NCBI GenBank assembly: GCA_029948255.1
Contig: JALIZF010001858.1
Location: 682,001 to 746,000 of the forward strand
Reading direction: 5' to 3'
Length of the DNA: 64,000 bases
Source: Telmatactis stephensoni
Taxonomy: Eukaryota > Cnidaria > Anthozoa > Actiniaria > Isophelliidae
Shown here: positions 44,901 to 57,655 of the stretch, piece after piece
How the letters are laid out: each line of letters begins with the position of its first letter
Position numbering within the stretch: the first letter of the stretch is position 1
Program-made: the position numbers and the translations under genes
The notes under the pieces: generated by a model
What the model was told of the DNA's origin: nothing
Database searches by the model: none
Seen by the model: only the letters and a program-made list of their open reading frames with translations

Positions 44901-47803
44901 TACGTTCTGCAAAGTTTCACCAAACACAAGAACAAACAAACAAACAGACAAACAAACAAAAAATACAGGATAAATGTTGGAGCAACAGGTTGACAAAACG
45001 GGCACCACGTTATATTCTTGGGTTGCATGTGACGTCACGGCAGCCATCTTGGATGAACTTCAACAAAAGATTTCTCATTAGCGTCACTTGTTCGTTCATC
45101 CAACATGGCTACCGCTCTGTTGCCTTCAGAATTCCCAAAGGAATGGATGATACCCAGCAATTATAGACCAAGGGCATGGGCTTCTATCAACACTGAATGT
45201 TTGTTGAAGTTGGACCAACATATTGGTGTTGTTGGGCCGAGCAGTAGTAGAATTCACACAATTCAACACTAAACGAGTCACGTATCTAAATATCTAACGA
45301 GTGACGATGTTATATTCTATAAATAATGAAATCGTCACGGAATGAGCACATTTGGTAGCCGGTGGGAGGGGAGGGTGTCATGAATGAAAAGAATAACGTG
45401 TATGGATGCACCATGCGACTGAAGCATTTTAGAATCGATGATACAGGAAGACAAACTTATATTAAGAGTTTTTGATTAGTTAACTATGGCATTTGATTTC
45501 TATTTTAGGTTGCTGCTAAGGTAAAACTGAGTATTTATTTACTAAAGAAGGAAAGGATTAAAAAAGGAAAACAAGGCAAACTTTGCCTTGAAAAAAGAAT
45601 GTAATGGCAGTGACAGGCTATATTACTTCCTTTGTAGATCTCTTTACATCATAGCTTAACATTTTCCAAGTTCTCAGTATTTGGAAGAAAATTATTTGTT
45701 TCTTTAAACGGTTCCATCAACAATACAAGAAAAACGTGTACCTCTTCATGGCTCGAGGAAAAATGAAAAACGCTGTTAGAGGAAATTTTGATTACGTTTC
45801 ATTTGATATCCCATTTGATCATTTACACTAAATGTTTGCACTATATGGTTTGACAACCTAATCTTGAAACTTTCCTTGTAGAATGCAAGAAGAAGGCGGA
45901 CCTTCTAAGACGTTTTGAATCAAAAGCATTGTATTTTCTTTGGCCGGAATCAAACATCATTTACCTAAGAAAAAGTCGAATGTTCTTAGGCCATGTGTTT
46001 AGACTATAAATGTTCTTGCGGTAGTTCAAACGATACATTGATGACATTTTAATTGCTGGAGGTCACCTTTCACATACGTACATTCTTTGAAACATTATTT
46101 CAAGTTTTCCATTTTTTTTGAAAAACCTTTTTCCAAGACGTGCGTGGGAGTTGACTGGTAAACTCCCTTGAACTTGTAATTGGTTGAAAAGACAATCTTG
46201 GAAAATGGATGCTTTTTGGAGATCAATGTCAATACTATGGATGCTCCTGCTTTTCGTTTTAACCACTTCTTCCACTTGCTATACTTGCAGCAAAACAATC
46301 TTAAAGAATAAGTAGGTGCAGGACGATCACGATTTGAATTCTTTAAAGAAACTTACAAGGGGTCCCACGCACGTAGCCTAATCTCAAGGTCGTTTTTACA
46401 CAAACCGATAAGAAGACCTTAAAGAGTACTAACCAGCTTATATTAGGGAAGTATTATCGAGCCTAAAGGCCTAAACATAGATTTCCTTCCGATTGGAGAT
46501 TAGGCGGCTTTTATCCTAGGCCCAAACAAAACCTTTTACACTGCCGACTGCATTCTCTTCTTTATTACTAGTGTAGCCGCCTGCAATTTTCAATTCCACG
46601 TCTTAAATTTATAGAATATCAGTGTCGCATGGAAGGGTTCTTAGCATTCACGCTTAAACGGAAAGCTTTATTTCTGTTGCGGATAAACTTGCTTTAGCGG
46701 CAAATTTGTTGACAACGACGAATAATTCATGTGTCACTTCAAAAGGCCGGAATACGGCGGTTTGTATTCAGTGCTTGACCCGTGCTGCTCTTTTAGATTT
46801 AGTCTAAAGATATAAAAGAATTGCGATTAAAGTATGTGTTCCTTGCCTAATTTGTCGTGCGTCACATAATGGGATTACTAGCTACCACGTCTACAACCCA
46901 AATATCTGATCAATATGTTATATTAAAGTAATTACGGACCGCTATAATTACTTACCATACTTCCTTTAAAGCCCCGAGGGCCGCGTCGACCAGGTGGTCC
47001 CCTAGCTCCCTATGTAAAACAAGACGAAATTAAGTTCTTGTACAATTGACGAGGTGAAGCTATTACTAGATTCGCTGCATGTGTCGCAGCGTGGTTAGGA
47101 ATCCAGAGGAAGAGGGTTGCCTTTGAATAACATGATCTGATGACACGAACTCTCTCTCAGACTAAAACAACGTTACGCCATACTCCTTACAAACAGTCAG
47201 TCTTTCGGGGCTCTTTTAATAACTTAGTACTATTGCACAACGTACTCATGTGGTTGGCGAGAAATCAAAAATAGACGAGAAGTATACCACGCAACGATAA
47301 TGCCTTGAACAAGGCATTGACGAACATCGTAAACATAACAGCCAATAGTCTAGAAGTATCGTCTTACTAGATACTTCAAACTACAAGTTCCTTAGAAACA
47401 GGCACGATGAACTATTCCATGCATTCCACTACTTGATCCATCATATTAATAGTCATATTTGAATGCAATGGACATTGTAAATCACGGAATCAAGCTAGAT
47501 TTACCTTCTCGCCTCTAAGGCCATCGATCCCCGATAGGTACACTTCTCCCAACTTTACTCTCGAAGATCCAAGAAGGAGTTGAGACTTATGACTCGTTTT
47601 TAAGGACAATTTGGCATCTTTTCCACCAGCTCTGTAAGCAAGATGAAACGATAAACTTAACCTACAGCAAAGTAACATAAATCAGATTAAAGTTGTGTTT
47701 ATAAACGAAGAAGTCCGATAGCCTACCTTTTTCCACAGAGCCCTGGCTGTGTCACACACACAACAACTACAGTCAACCAGATAACACAGTAGCGCAATGC
47801 CAT
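41925..47803 (-). CDS. Secreted collagen-like / fibrinogen-like protein, frameshifted in the last exon
   Basis: Four exons on the minus strand: 47803-47727 (signal peptide MALRYCVIWLTVVVVCV), 47631-47505, 47009-46956 and 42904-41925. Exons 2-4 encode Gly-X-Y triplets (GEKGARGPPGRRGPRGFKG) with exon 3 exactly 54 nt, the classic collagen exon unit. Exon 4 opens GQKGESC and CTPSLEGVIKYD, then needs a one-base shift near 42800-42808 to continue as AHVQICSRGQWERL and the fibrinogen/intelectin-like domain (SCLDILFHGES, YCDMTTAGGGWNLVAKI, CWGNDVM, final IAIWVR). As written, the first frame stops at 42655-42653. One added base would make the exon 981 nt, a multiple of three, for about 412 residues. 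Likely a secreted recognition or matrix protein (inference). Whether the break is a null allele or a sequence error is open. Confidence 0.75.
43335..43505. repeat. AAAC-rich and CAT/CAC simple repeats
   Basis: AAAACAAATT/AACAAA repeats (43335-43410) are followed by CATCATCAT and CCACCACCA tracts (43440-43500), in the last intron of the collagen/fibrinogen-like gene. Confidence 0.85.
44438..44671 (-). mobile_element. Inverted-repeat element, family B copy 1
   Basis: Shares ATTTGAGATATAAC, GATTGGCTGGCTACCATGTT, GATGTAGAGCACTCGAAAAG and the CAGAGACAT block with the copy at 55955, in opposite overall orientation. AAGCAATATAAAACG folds back on CGTTTTATATTGCTT. Non-coding. Confidence 0.7.
45955..46080 (+). 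pseudogene. Possible reverse-transcriptase fragment
   Basis: Plus strand about 46025-46070 reads FKRYIDDILIAGG, which matches the YxDD catalytic box of retroelement reverse transcriptases. Surrounding frames have stops, and only this motif is recognisable, so it could be chance or a very decayed element. Confidence 0.3.
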
Positions 47804-48608
47804 CGCAAAGTTTTTAACCAACGACACACACACAGTTTAGTGGAGCTAAAAGCTGGTCGTCGTGAAGACAGAGATGCTGGTCATCACCGAAGAAATACCT
47901 TAAATGACACTCTATACATCAGCTTAGGTGCAAATAATCAACACCGTAATATACACCGGATATGGATCATAAGCTCTTTTACGAGATCAGTTGAATTAAT
48001 ACCTTGTTTTATGGAACTTGCTACGTTCCTAAGTCATCGATAAGACGTCCTTTTGGTTTACGTAATAATAGACGTACGTACTGTACCCTTAACTGAAGTG
48101 CCCTGGGTGAAAGATGATCCTTGTAGTAACGCACGGACCAGTGTTATAGCCTATCATGATAGCAGCTTAATTAGTCTAGCCGCCGCCCATTGAATTAGGT
48201 AAAAATTAGTTAACCAAACACTGCTAAGTGTTAAAATAACACCAGAAAACTCTGTGTTAGCACATTAGCAAATACAAGTAAATGAGTTAGCAGATGTTGA
48301 ACAGAACACCTTGATATTAGAATGTCTTTTGTTTCAACTGTTCACCTTATAGTTTGCGGTGGAATCAGGCTTGTTAGGATTTTCCGTTGAACGTACGTGA
48401 CTTTATATTGAGGCCATCATCCAATTCTCGCAAAATTTGGACAAACACGTGGTCAAAAAATCGTTGGAAATGTCGTTTAAGCAGTCCTTCCACGTAAGCC
48501 TCGATTTCATGTAAGATAGTTATAACTTCGAGCAAAAACCTCGTGGAAATCTCAAGTATTTGCTTTGTTTATCACACCTCCCGGGCTTGTGGCTGTTACC
48601 AAAACTCT

Positions 48609-48752
48609 AAGGGCCCGTTCACATGAATGAAGGCGAGTTGCCCCTGGTAGCAGGGATAATTCTTCAGTTAGCTTTGTGTCCCCCAGGGAAAAGAAAACAA
48701 AAGTTATCCCTGCTACCAAGGGACAACTCGCCTTTACGTGAACGGGCCCTGA
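48609..48752. mobile_element. 144-bp MITE
   Basis: The arms AAGGGCCCGTTCACATGAA ... TGGTAGCAGGGATAA mirror TTATCCCTGCTACCA ... ACGTGAACGGGCCCT. Arm length is about 50 bp with few mismatches. Non-coding. Confidence 0.75.
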
Positions 48753-50062
48753 ATGTATTATGCGCGACTGAGACTGACATTGAGCAATAAATATCTCCAC
48801 CGGAACTGGGGTAACTTCAATATAACTTTTAAGGACCTTCCACGCGAGGAACTTTTCTATGGCAAATGGACTTTTCCACACGAGCAACAGTTATTTATCA
48901 AAGAAAATTTGCCATTGAACATTTACTTGTTTTAGCTGCCAAGAATAATAGCTACACTTGTGGATTATACCTGTCATAGCGAGGTCCGTGTAACTTTGTG
49001 ACTGCATGCAATAGCGTAAGTGTAAGATCAGGCGGCGGCAGTACAGTGCAGGTTTCACAACGAGGTTTTATATTATAACATCTGGATAGCTACAATAAAG
49101 CGCGCGCTCCGATTGGCTACTTTACCGTGAACCATTTCACGATGGACGCACGCTACCTCAGATTTTCTCTTTTCTCAAAAAAAAAAAAGTTTCAGTTTTT
49201 TCATTGCTTTAGTAGGGAAAAGCTCACAAAAACTCAAAAACAAACGTTGAAAAACCTACATTCAAGTAACCAACGCCATGACAGTAAGTTGTTTGATGTA
49301 AGAATTTGACCTCAGGTGATTTTTCGAGCAGCTAGGATTAAGCTTAAAAGTGTTTTTGGACAAAAACTACGCTACGCTCGTGGTTCCACTTGAGTTTTGA
49401 ACATTTTTGTGACTGAGAAGCTACATCAAAAATACCGAAAATTACAGTAAATCTACATTCAAAGGATTCCTCCATTCCACTCAACAATGCTTGAATATTT
49501 GACCACTGAACAAAATTCTTCCACAAGCTCATGATATCGATCCAATATTTGTAAGATTCGACGAAATACTTGTCGCTCTACTCGGTTTTCTTCCACTCGT
49601 GGAATTTCAGAAAAGTGACAGGAAGCACAACAAACCATCGAAAGTTGAAGACAAATAATCTCCAAAAGTCTGTGTAGTTTTTTTTCGAGATGTTGTCTTT
49701 CCATTCTTCTAACCTCGGGTTTAACAAAATAGTTTTTCTTGTAGTTCAGGACCAGCTTCTAGTTTGAACAAACGGCTCACAACGCTGATCCGAGTATTCA
49801 GATTCGATGTGATTACGTCTTTTTCGTCGATATTGTGAAGTCTTGAGTGATCGAGTCCAAGTATGAAACCTTTGTAATACTAGTACCATGAGGTTTCTGG
49901 TATATTTTAGAGTAGAAACTCGCTATTTAAAGAAGCAGTTATTGTCCCGCCAGCATTCACAAAGTCGGCACTTTGTTTTCGCGCGCTTTGTCAATCGTGC
50001 AGTGTGGTGAGAATTTTGTATTTGATCAACAAAATTCGCGTTTTAATTGTGGCTATGTTATA

Positions 50063-50206
50063 AAAGAAATGGTTCACGCTTAGCGTGCGTCCATCGTGAA
50101 ATGGAAGGTTGCCTCTCGTGCGACTCTTACGCTTCTTAGGTGCTTAGCAGCCTCCCGCGTATATCCATTTCACGATGGACGCACGTTAAGCGTGAACCAT
50201 TTCTTT
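50063..50206. mobile_element. 144-bp inverted-repeat element
   Basis: AAAGAAATGGTTCACGCTTA ... CCATCGTGAAATGGA is mirrored at the right end with few mismatches (about 45-bp arms). Part of the arm recurs at 49124-49150. Confidence 0.75.
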
Positions 50207-51903
50207 AGCTGTTGGCAGAACCATGTCAGTATGGACACTAATAAATTGACACATTGGACAGCATACGGAAAAATTGTCTGCGCATGCGTGTATTTTTGGT
50301 TGAGAATCTTTGCATGTTGAAAATTAAACATGGAAAAAGCTCATGTTTTAATTATTTTTTTTGGTGCACGCTCTACAAGTTTTTGTATTTCGAGTTTGAA
50401 TATGCGACATTTTCGAGCCAAAAAGTGCTTTACTGAGATAAGCATGGCGAATCATTTGTACGTTCGCGGAAGCCTTAAACGTCCTTAATCACATTCTATC
50501 CATACTTTAACAAGTCAGTAATAACTTCTACTAACAGCTTTACCTTATTTTTGAACTTAGCGCCCAAAATTTTACTCGAAAGTACCAGTCCTTTCTCCAT
50601 TTTAGGCCTGAAGTTTGACCCGTGATATTTCATCTGCATTGCCTTCGATTTAGAATAATTGTCCACAACACTCTAGCGGTAGGTAGACTGCTTACGTATC
50701 AGCATACTTGAACATAATTTCGAAGAATGAGATTGCCAACGAAATGTTCCATGTCAGAATAAAATTCCCATAGTATTCAACATGGAAAAGATTTTTAAAC
50801 CAAAAATAAACGCATGCGCAGACAAATTCTCCATATGCTACAATGGACACGTTGATGCGGTTGTAGTTACTGATGGTATATTTTCATTGTTATTCAACAC
50901 TTTTTACAAATGCTTTTTAAACTTAATACGCACTCAATTTAAATACTTTAGAATATTTCCAGTTCATATTCTCCTCAGTGTTATACATGGTTTGGGACTA
51001 CATGTACATGCTTACTTGTTTGCATTCCTAAAATACCTCTTGACTTGCACTCGCGACTGAGCCTCCGAAAATTACATGTACTCAAATTCTTAACGAATTC
51101 TTTTCGAAAGAAATTCAAAAAAACGTCTTGCAGTTTTGCGAGAATACATTGTCGTCGGTGACGTTATAAGCAGGAGAGAATGCAAACTTTGGTAGTCAGC
51201 GGACAAGTGTGAGTTCAACCATTCATTCACTTTCTCTACCATATACGTCATCGCCTAATAAATTCCTCGTCCGAACTTCAATAATGAATTTTCTGGGATG
51301 GCAGTAAAAGTCTCGCCGGAACACAAGATTATATAGGTCTAACTAATTTAATTATATCCACTTTGAAATCACTTACAAATCCTGCAATATGATTGGTTAA
51401 AAAGTGTGCGATTAGGACCAAAATCACATCTTTTTCTTATATTTAATCACATTCTCTTTTTTAAGCCAATCACAGTTTTTTCCTTGCCAGCTAATCAAAT
51501 AAGAGAATCGAGCAAGCCATTTGAATGTTGTTAAGCTGTGGGAGTTTTTTCCCTGAAACTTTGTCACATTTTTGTTACACATTTAAGTAAAAATGTAGCT
51601 TTTCACAACATGGAAGACTTAAATGACTTTACAATTTTAATAAAAAAGGCTTTTTTGATTACATTGACACTCTTATTTGATTGAAATAGGATTTCAAAAT
51701 GGGATATAACTAAGTGGTAATAAAGTTCGTCTCGTGCAGTTTTGGGCCAGAAATCATACTCGTGATTAACAAATTGCACGGTTTATAATCAGCCATGTGA
51801 TTTTGGTCCAAATTGTACTCCACTCAGTTTAATTACTATTATACATAAAAATTGATTATTTTGGGTTTCAATTCTTCTTTAAATATTTCATAAGACACTC
51901 AAT

Positions 51904-54900
51904 TTAAATCATGGAGTCGTTCGTACTCTTCACGTGACTTTGTTCAATAGTCTTTCTCATCTGTTGATTGTCGTGGTCAGCTTTTCTCCATACCTCGTCA
52001 AGCTGTTGGTCAAATATTCTGTAAAGAAAAAAGGCAAAATATTCTATTGACGACGAACGTAGTGAATATTAACTCACGACCATTATCCACCAATAGAACG
52101 GTTTCATATAACTCACTTTTAGATGAAAATGAGTAAAATAATATGCTAATGACAAAAAAGCATGCTAATGATGTAAACGCACGAAACCGCAAGCTTTGAT
52201 TACTTAGATGAGCATGATGGATCATAAAAACGAACAACATAAACTCAAACTCATTTGAAAAGCGTCATAAATGCATAAATGTAAACTCAGTAACTATAAT
52301 CAGAGGCACCTTGTCAATTTGTTGCGTGCCATGCATGCGGTTTCGAGCGTTTACATCATTTTAAAACATCATTTTAAAACATGCTGTTTTGTCATTTGCA
52401 TATTATTTTACTCATTTGCATCTAAAAGTGATTTATGTGAAATCGCTGTAATGAAAGCAAGGCTGGCGTTCAAGGAACAAAAATTACATAATTGTACCAT
52501 AAGTGGTATAACTTACTGGAACCATGACAACTAACACCTTACTGGCTAAAATTTGGTTTGCGGCTCTAGTGTTTCATCTTCCGTCAAAAATGCCGAACTG
52601 GATAAAAATGAAAAGACAGATTCTGGCGAAATCTCCCTTTCAGAACTAAAACATTGTAGCAAAATTTGGAAGCAGAAAGGTAAACTTGAATGTTTTTTCG
52701 AGTCGTCGACTGAAGCCCACTATGAGAGACATAACGCGATTTTTGTTTGGCGACATCGGCACACACACACACACAGATCCTTTACATAATGCTTCTAATC
52801 ATATGTATAATTACATCCTTCGCCTCGCGCGCGCGATGGCTCAGTAAAACAACAGTATCACCGAATGGTCCCATTGTTTAGCGGAATGAAAACGAGGGGA
52901 AGAATGTATATCTCTATATGATAAGTCCAGGATTATGCAAAAGGAGTTAACTAGTTGGTTGCAAAGTAATCATACCTTCTTTCGCCTAACATTTCTTCCA
53001 TACACTTTTGTTTTTCGCGAACTAGTTCACGAAGTTTGTTGATTTCTTTTTCGTGGTCTGCTTTTATTTTGTTCACTTGTTTTTCCTTCTCGTTTAACCT
53101 TGCGGCAATACAAAGAGGGAGATAACTTTTAGTACTGTAGCGACAAGTTAATTAATCTAAGGCTAAAGGTCTATACTCACTTATCTGTTATAAGGGCAAC
53201 CTTTTCGTTGGACTTCCTTTTGTTTAACTAACAGGAAATAATGTGATACACTTAATTAATAGAGTTATTCGGGGAACATTCCCAGTGTACAATTACATCA
53301 GTAAAATGCAATTCCCTGACTATCCAATGACCAAATTTAATTTTATACTGACTTTTTACTAAACAGAAATTAAGAAATTCATCAGGACAACTTCTTTTCC
53401 ATGTATATCAACATCAACAATTTCAGGTTTGTGGAATTCCACAAAAGAGCCAAGCTGTTAAACAGGCTGTTGGACCTTCTTAACTCCAAATTCACTGACT
53501 TTTTACCGACGTTTGTGTGTGTGTATGTGTGCAGGGTTTTTTACAATCTCCCTGACCCTCTCAATAGTCCCTGACAAATCCCTAACCTTGAAAAATTCAA
53601 GAATTTCCTGAGTTTCAAAATCAGTGGGAACCTTGAATTACTATGCGGTGATAAAAGTGACGGTGAAAGTAATGATGATGGCGCCGATGACCTTGAAGGC
53701 GTGTTAATCATGACAGTAATAGCGATATGATGATGATGATAACGATGATGAAAAAGGTTAGTATACTAGTCAATGTGATTGGAAGACGAAGGGGCAACAT
53801 TATATACAATGGAAGGTCCATGATACTGGGCGACACTGGCAATAGTTAGAAAAAGAAATGTTTAAATAAAGAAGCAAATTATCGTCTGCCATCGTTTTTT
53901 TTATTTCCTGAAGACAAATCTATCGATCGGAAAGCTCGATGATCTGTAAAAACATTCATGCACGTAGACGAAACATAACGCCGAAGTAGAGATGCTTCAT
54001 TGGAAGATTCCAGAAAGACTCCTTCTTTCTTTTTTATGTGTACCGGTCTCGAACCTAGGGAAAATACCCTATCTTATCTCTGGGAAAATGGGAAAATACT
54101 AGTATCTTCATTAATATCTTCATTAATTTTGTGTATTTGGCTGGGATATGCGGCTTGTGGAATACGTCGCGCCGAACCACATTCAAAGGCTTTACATTCA
54201 ACATAAACAATCACAGTTAACCGAGATCGACGAAAGCAAGATTTGGCGAAAAAAGAATCAGAAATAGTTTTATAAGAAAGAACAGAACGATGGGGGTAGG
54301 GCTTATCAGATTAGAAACAATTTAATGTCAAGCTATTTAGTTGGGGTCAAAAGCCTTTAAACAAGCGGCAAACAGTAAAACGTTTTCAATTGTTATACAA
54401 TGCCCATGGACCGGAAAAGAGATAGGAGTAAGTTTTAACGAGGGCAAATATATTTCATCGCTTTACTGTATGTGTTTACGGCTCTAATCAAGCGTAGATA
54501 GAAATGGAGATACCATTTGTAGAGATAATGATCGCCTACGTTTTCAGTAACCCGTTTTCGCAACGTTAAAGCTGGACCATGTCACGCAAGATTTTCGCAT
54601 TTCGCTAACTAAATATCACTGTTTATCTATTATTTGTACCTTCAACTTTTCTTGAAGACCTAAAATACTCTGGTCACCTTGTTGTAAAAGCGATTTGGAC
54701 TTTTTTCTCTTCATCTCTTGGGTTCTTGCCTGAAACAAAACGACAATTAGAAACGCTCCAGCTCCCTTAGGCTGCCATTAAGAACCCAGAATACCCCACT
54801 CTTTAGTTTGCCATTCAGAACCCCAGTACCTCACCCTTTGTTTGCCAGTCGGAACCCTAGTACGTCACCCTTTGGTTGCAAGCCAGTCAGTACCCTAGTA

Positions 54901-56670
54901 CGTCACCCTTTGGTTGCCATGTAGAATCCTAGTACCTCCTCACCCTTTGGTTACCGGTCAGAAACCTATCAAAAACCCAGTGGAATATACAGACTAGTGT
55001 ACTTGTTTGCCTAAAAATACAAATGTAGTTGGTATTATTAATATATTCTTAATCCTATTTGACCAAATTGGTGGTGGGTTTTGACTGACACCCAAAGAGA
55101 AGGTACTAAGGTTCTGACTGGCAACCAAAGGGGAGGTACTAAGATTCTGACTGGCAACCAAAGGGGAGGTACTAAGGTTCTGACTGGCAACCAAATGGGA
55201 GGTACTAAGGTTCTGACTGGCAACCAAAGGGGAGGTACTAAGGTTCTGACTGGCAACCAAAGGGGAGGTACTAAGGTTCTGACTGGCAACCAAAGGGGAG
55301 GTACTAAGGTTCTGACTGGCAACCAAAGGGGAGGTACTAAGGTTCTGACTGGCAACCAAAGGGGAGGTACTAAGGTTCTGACTGGCAACCAAAGGGGAGG
55401 TACTAAGGTTATATGACTGTCACACAATGTGCTGGAACCACTTGTGTGAAACCCAAGTGGAATAAACCTGGTTGAAACAAAAGACTTACAAATTCTTCAA
55501 AACTATCCCTTTCTTCTACTGTCTTTTCAGCCTAAAAAGGAGAGGATAGCACTTTAATAACAGTTTCACTGAAGCTAAAACAATAAACTGTAGACTTACT
55601 ATTATCAGTACTTCAGACAAGGTTTGTTGAGCTGTAACTTCTCTCTCTAGAATATGCTCCAGCTTTCTTTCGAGTAACAAGGTTTTACGTTCCAGTTTTC
55701 TGCATGAAGTCATTGAGAGTATTATATTACTACAGTGTATAATCAAAGCCTGGAGCGGAGAGACATGAGACAAGCCAGATACCATCACATGAGGCATCAT
55801 CATTATCATCATGCATTATCATCATCATCACTTGATAAGAAGTACTGTAGTCTGGTTCTCTAGTTGTGTACTTCAATAATTATGGTAAGGTACAAAATTT
55901 TTATGTCATCATCATCATCATGACCAAATTAGCACTACCTTCATTATATTCATTGTTATAAAACATTTGAGATATAACACACGTGCTGATTGGCTGGCTA
56001 CCATGTTTATATCAGTGGACAGAGACATGGCTCACTCAAAAAACGTGGAAAATATTTTATAAAGGCAATGTAAGACGATTGCTTATGTCTCTGTTCTGTG
56101 ATATAAACACTCTGGAAGATGTAGAGCACTCGAAAAGCAAGAGAAACACTCGGCTACGCCTCGTGTTCCTAAGCTTGCTTTTCTCTTGCTCTATATCTTC
56201 CATCGTGTTTATATCACAGTACAGAGACATGCGCATGTATTCTATATTCCTTGATTACATGGTAATGCATCAACAGAGTACTCACCTCTGTGTCTTTCTA
56301 TGCACATCAAGTTCCTTAGTTAACTGAGAAGTATAAGCATTGGAATCTATCACAAAAAACAATATCTAAATACTAGCAGTTTTGAATACATTGTTGGTAA
56401 TCATCACAATCACAGAGCAGATTTTGTATGAGTGAAATGTACTATGCTATTCTGTGACTGTGTCAGTGCTATGTTGTCTATAAAACATCCAAAATTCCAA
56501 CCATAACTGTGCTGTGTTGTTTTCGGTCATACAAAATCTACTGTAATGGCATAAATATTTACCTGTCAGTTTTGAAGCAAGGTTTTGCTTTTCATTTTTA
56601 ATTGCCTGTAAATAATAAATAATACTTTATATACAAACAGGTTTGTCTGTAGGCTGCTCTGACATTGCAC

Positions 56671-56701
<31 letters not shown>

Positions 56702-57597
56702 TAGATTTTAATAAGAACTTGCTATGTGTGTGTCTATGGCTTGGCAATATATTGCATAATTGTAAGATCTGATGCAACACAAGCATATGCAACAATTACA
56801 TAGATGTGGGTAACACCGAGACACTCAACTATAATCATACATACAATCATGTAATTATTCACCTAATCGTAACAATTATTATCATGAAAACCATTAACTG
56901 TAAATCTCAAGGTGTGATAACAGCCAGACTGCTCATAAGTAACAGCTGTTTTTTTGTAACAAAATTACTATATTATTTAAATACACAGGGAAAAAGATCT
57001 CAATTCCCAGCTTGGGTCAAACATGGGTCCCTCCCCAGGGAATCTTTTCTGTTTTTTACAAGTTTGAGTACTACAGATTTCCCAAGTAAAAAGAACGGAT
57101 TCCCAGTTTAGACCCAGGGAAACCCCAAGTTGGGAATTGACATTTTTTTTCTGTGATAGCAGCACTGAGTTTGTACATGCTGCTTGTAATTGTGTTTAAC
57201 AAACATTAGTCAATTCTCTTATATACCACCCTTGGTGCAAGAAAAAGTAGTTGCTTACATCACAGGAAAAAAACGTCAATTTTCCTGGGTCTAACCTGGG
57301 AATCTGTTCTGTTTTACTTGGGAAATCTGAAATACCCAAACTTGTAAAAATAGAATAGATTCCCAGGAATTCCCAGGAATTCCCTGGTTAGACCCAGGGA
57401 AGCCCCATGTTTGACTCAAACTGGGAATTGACATTTTTGTCCCATGCACACTATACAGATTAGCTTATTATAGGAATATATTGTATTGCAAGCTGAAACC
57501 AGGCTGTACTGCCTGTCACTGCTATCAAAAACAACTGAGCAATTATTATTTTTTAACAATTTCTTCAAGTGGTTGCTTACCAGAGACAAAAAGGAAT

Positions 57598-57655
<58 letters not shown>

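Larger units (their letters stand above)
47804..51903. other. Spacer with inverted-repeat elements, no supported gene
   Basis: Lies between the start of the collagen/fibrinogen-like gene and the end of the CEP89-like gene, both on the minus strand. Besides the elements at 48609 and 50063, a fragment of the latter (GTGAACCATTTCACGATGGA) sits at 49124. A weak inverted repeat built on GGACCAAAATCACAT spans about 51390-51815. No exon I can support; frames of 60-110 codons look random. Confidence 0.55.

Noticed and set aside
54994..55427. Frames of up to 132 codons with an 11-residue repeat
   Set aside because: The 33-bp minisatellite is open in several frames on both strands and sits in an intron. 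Openness follows from the period being a multiple of three.
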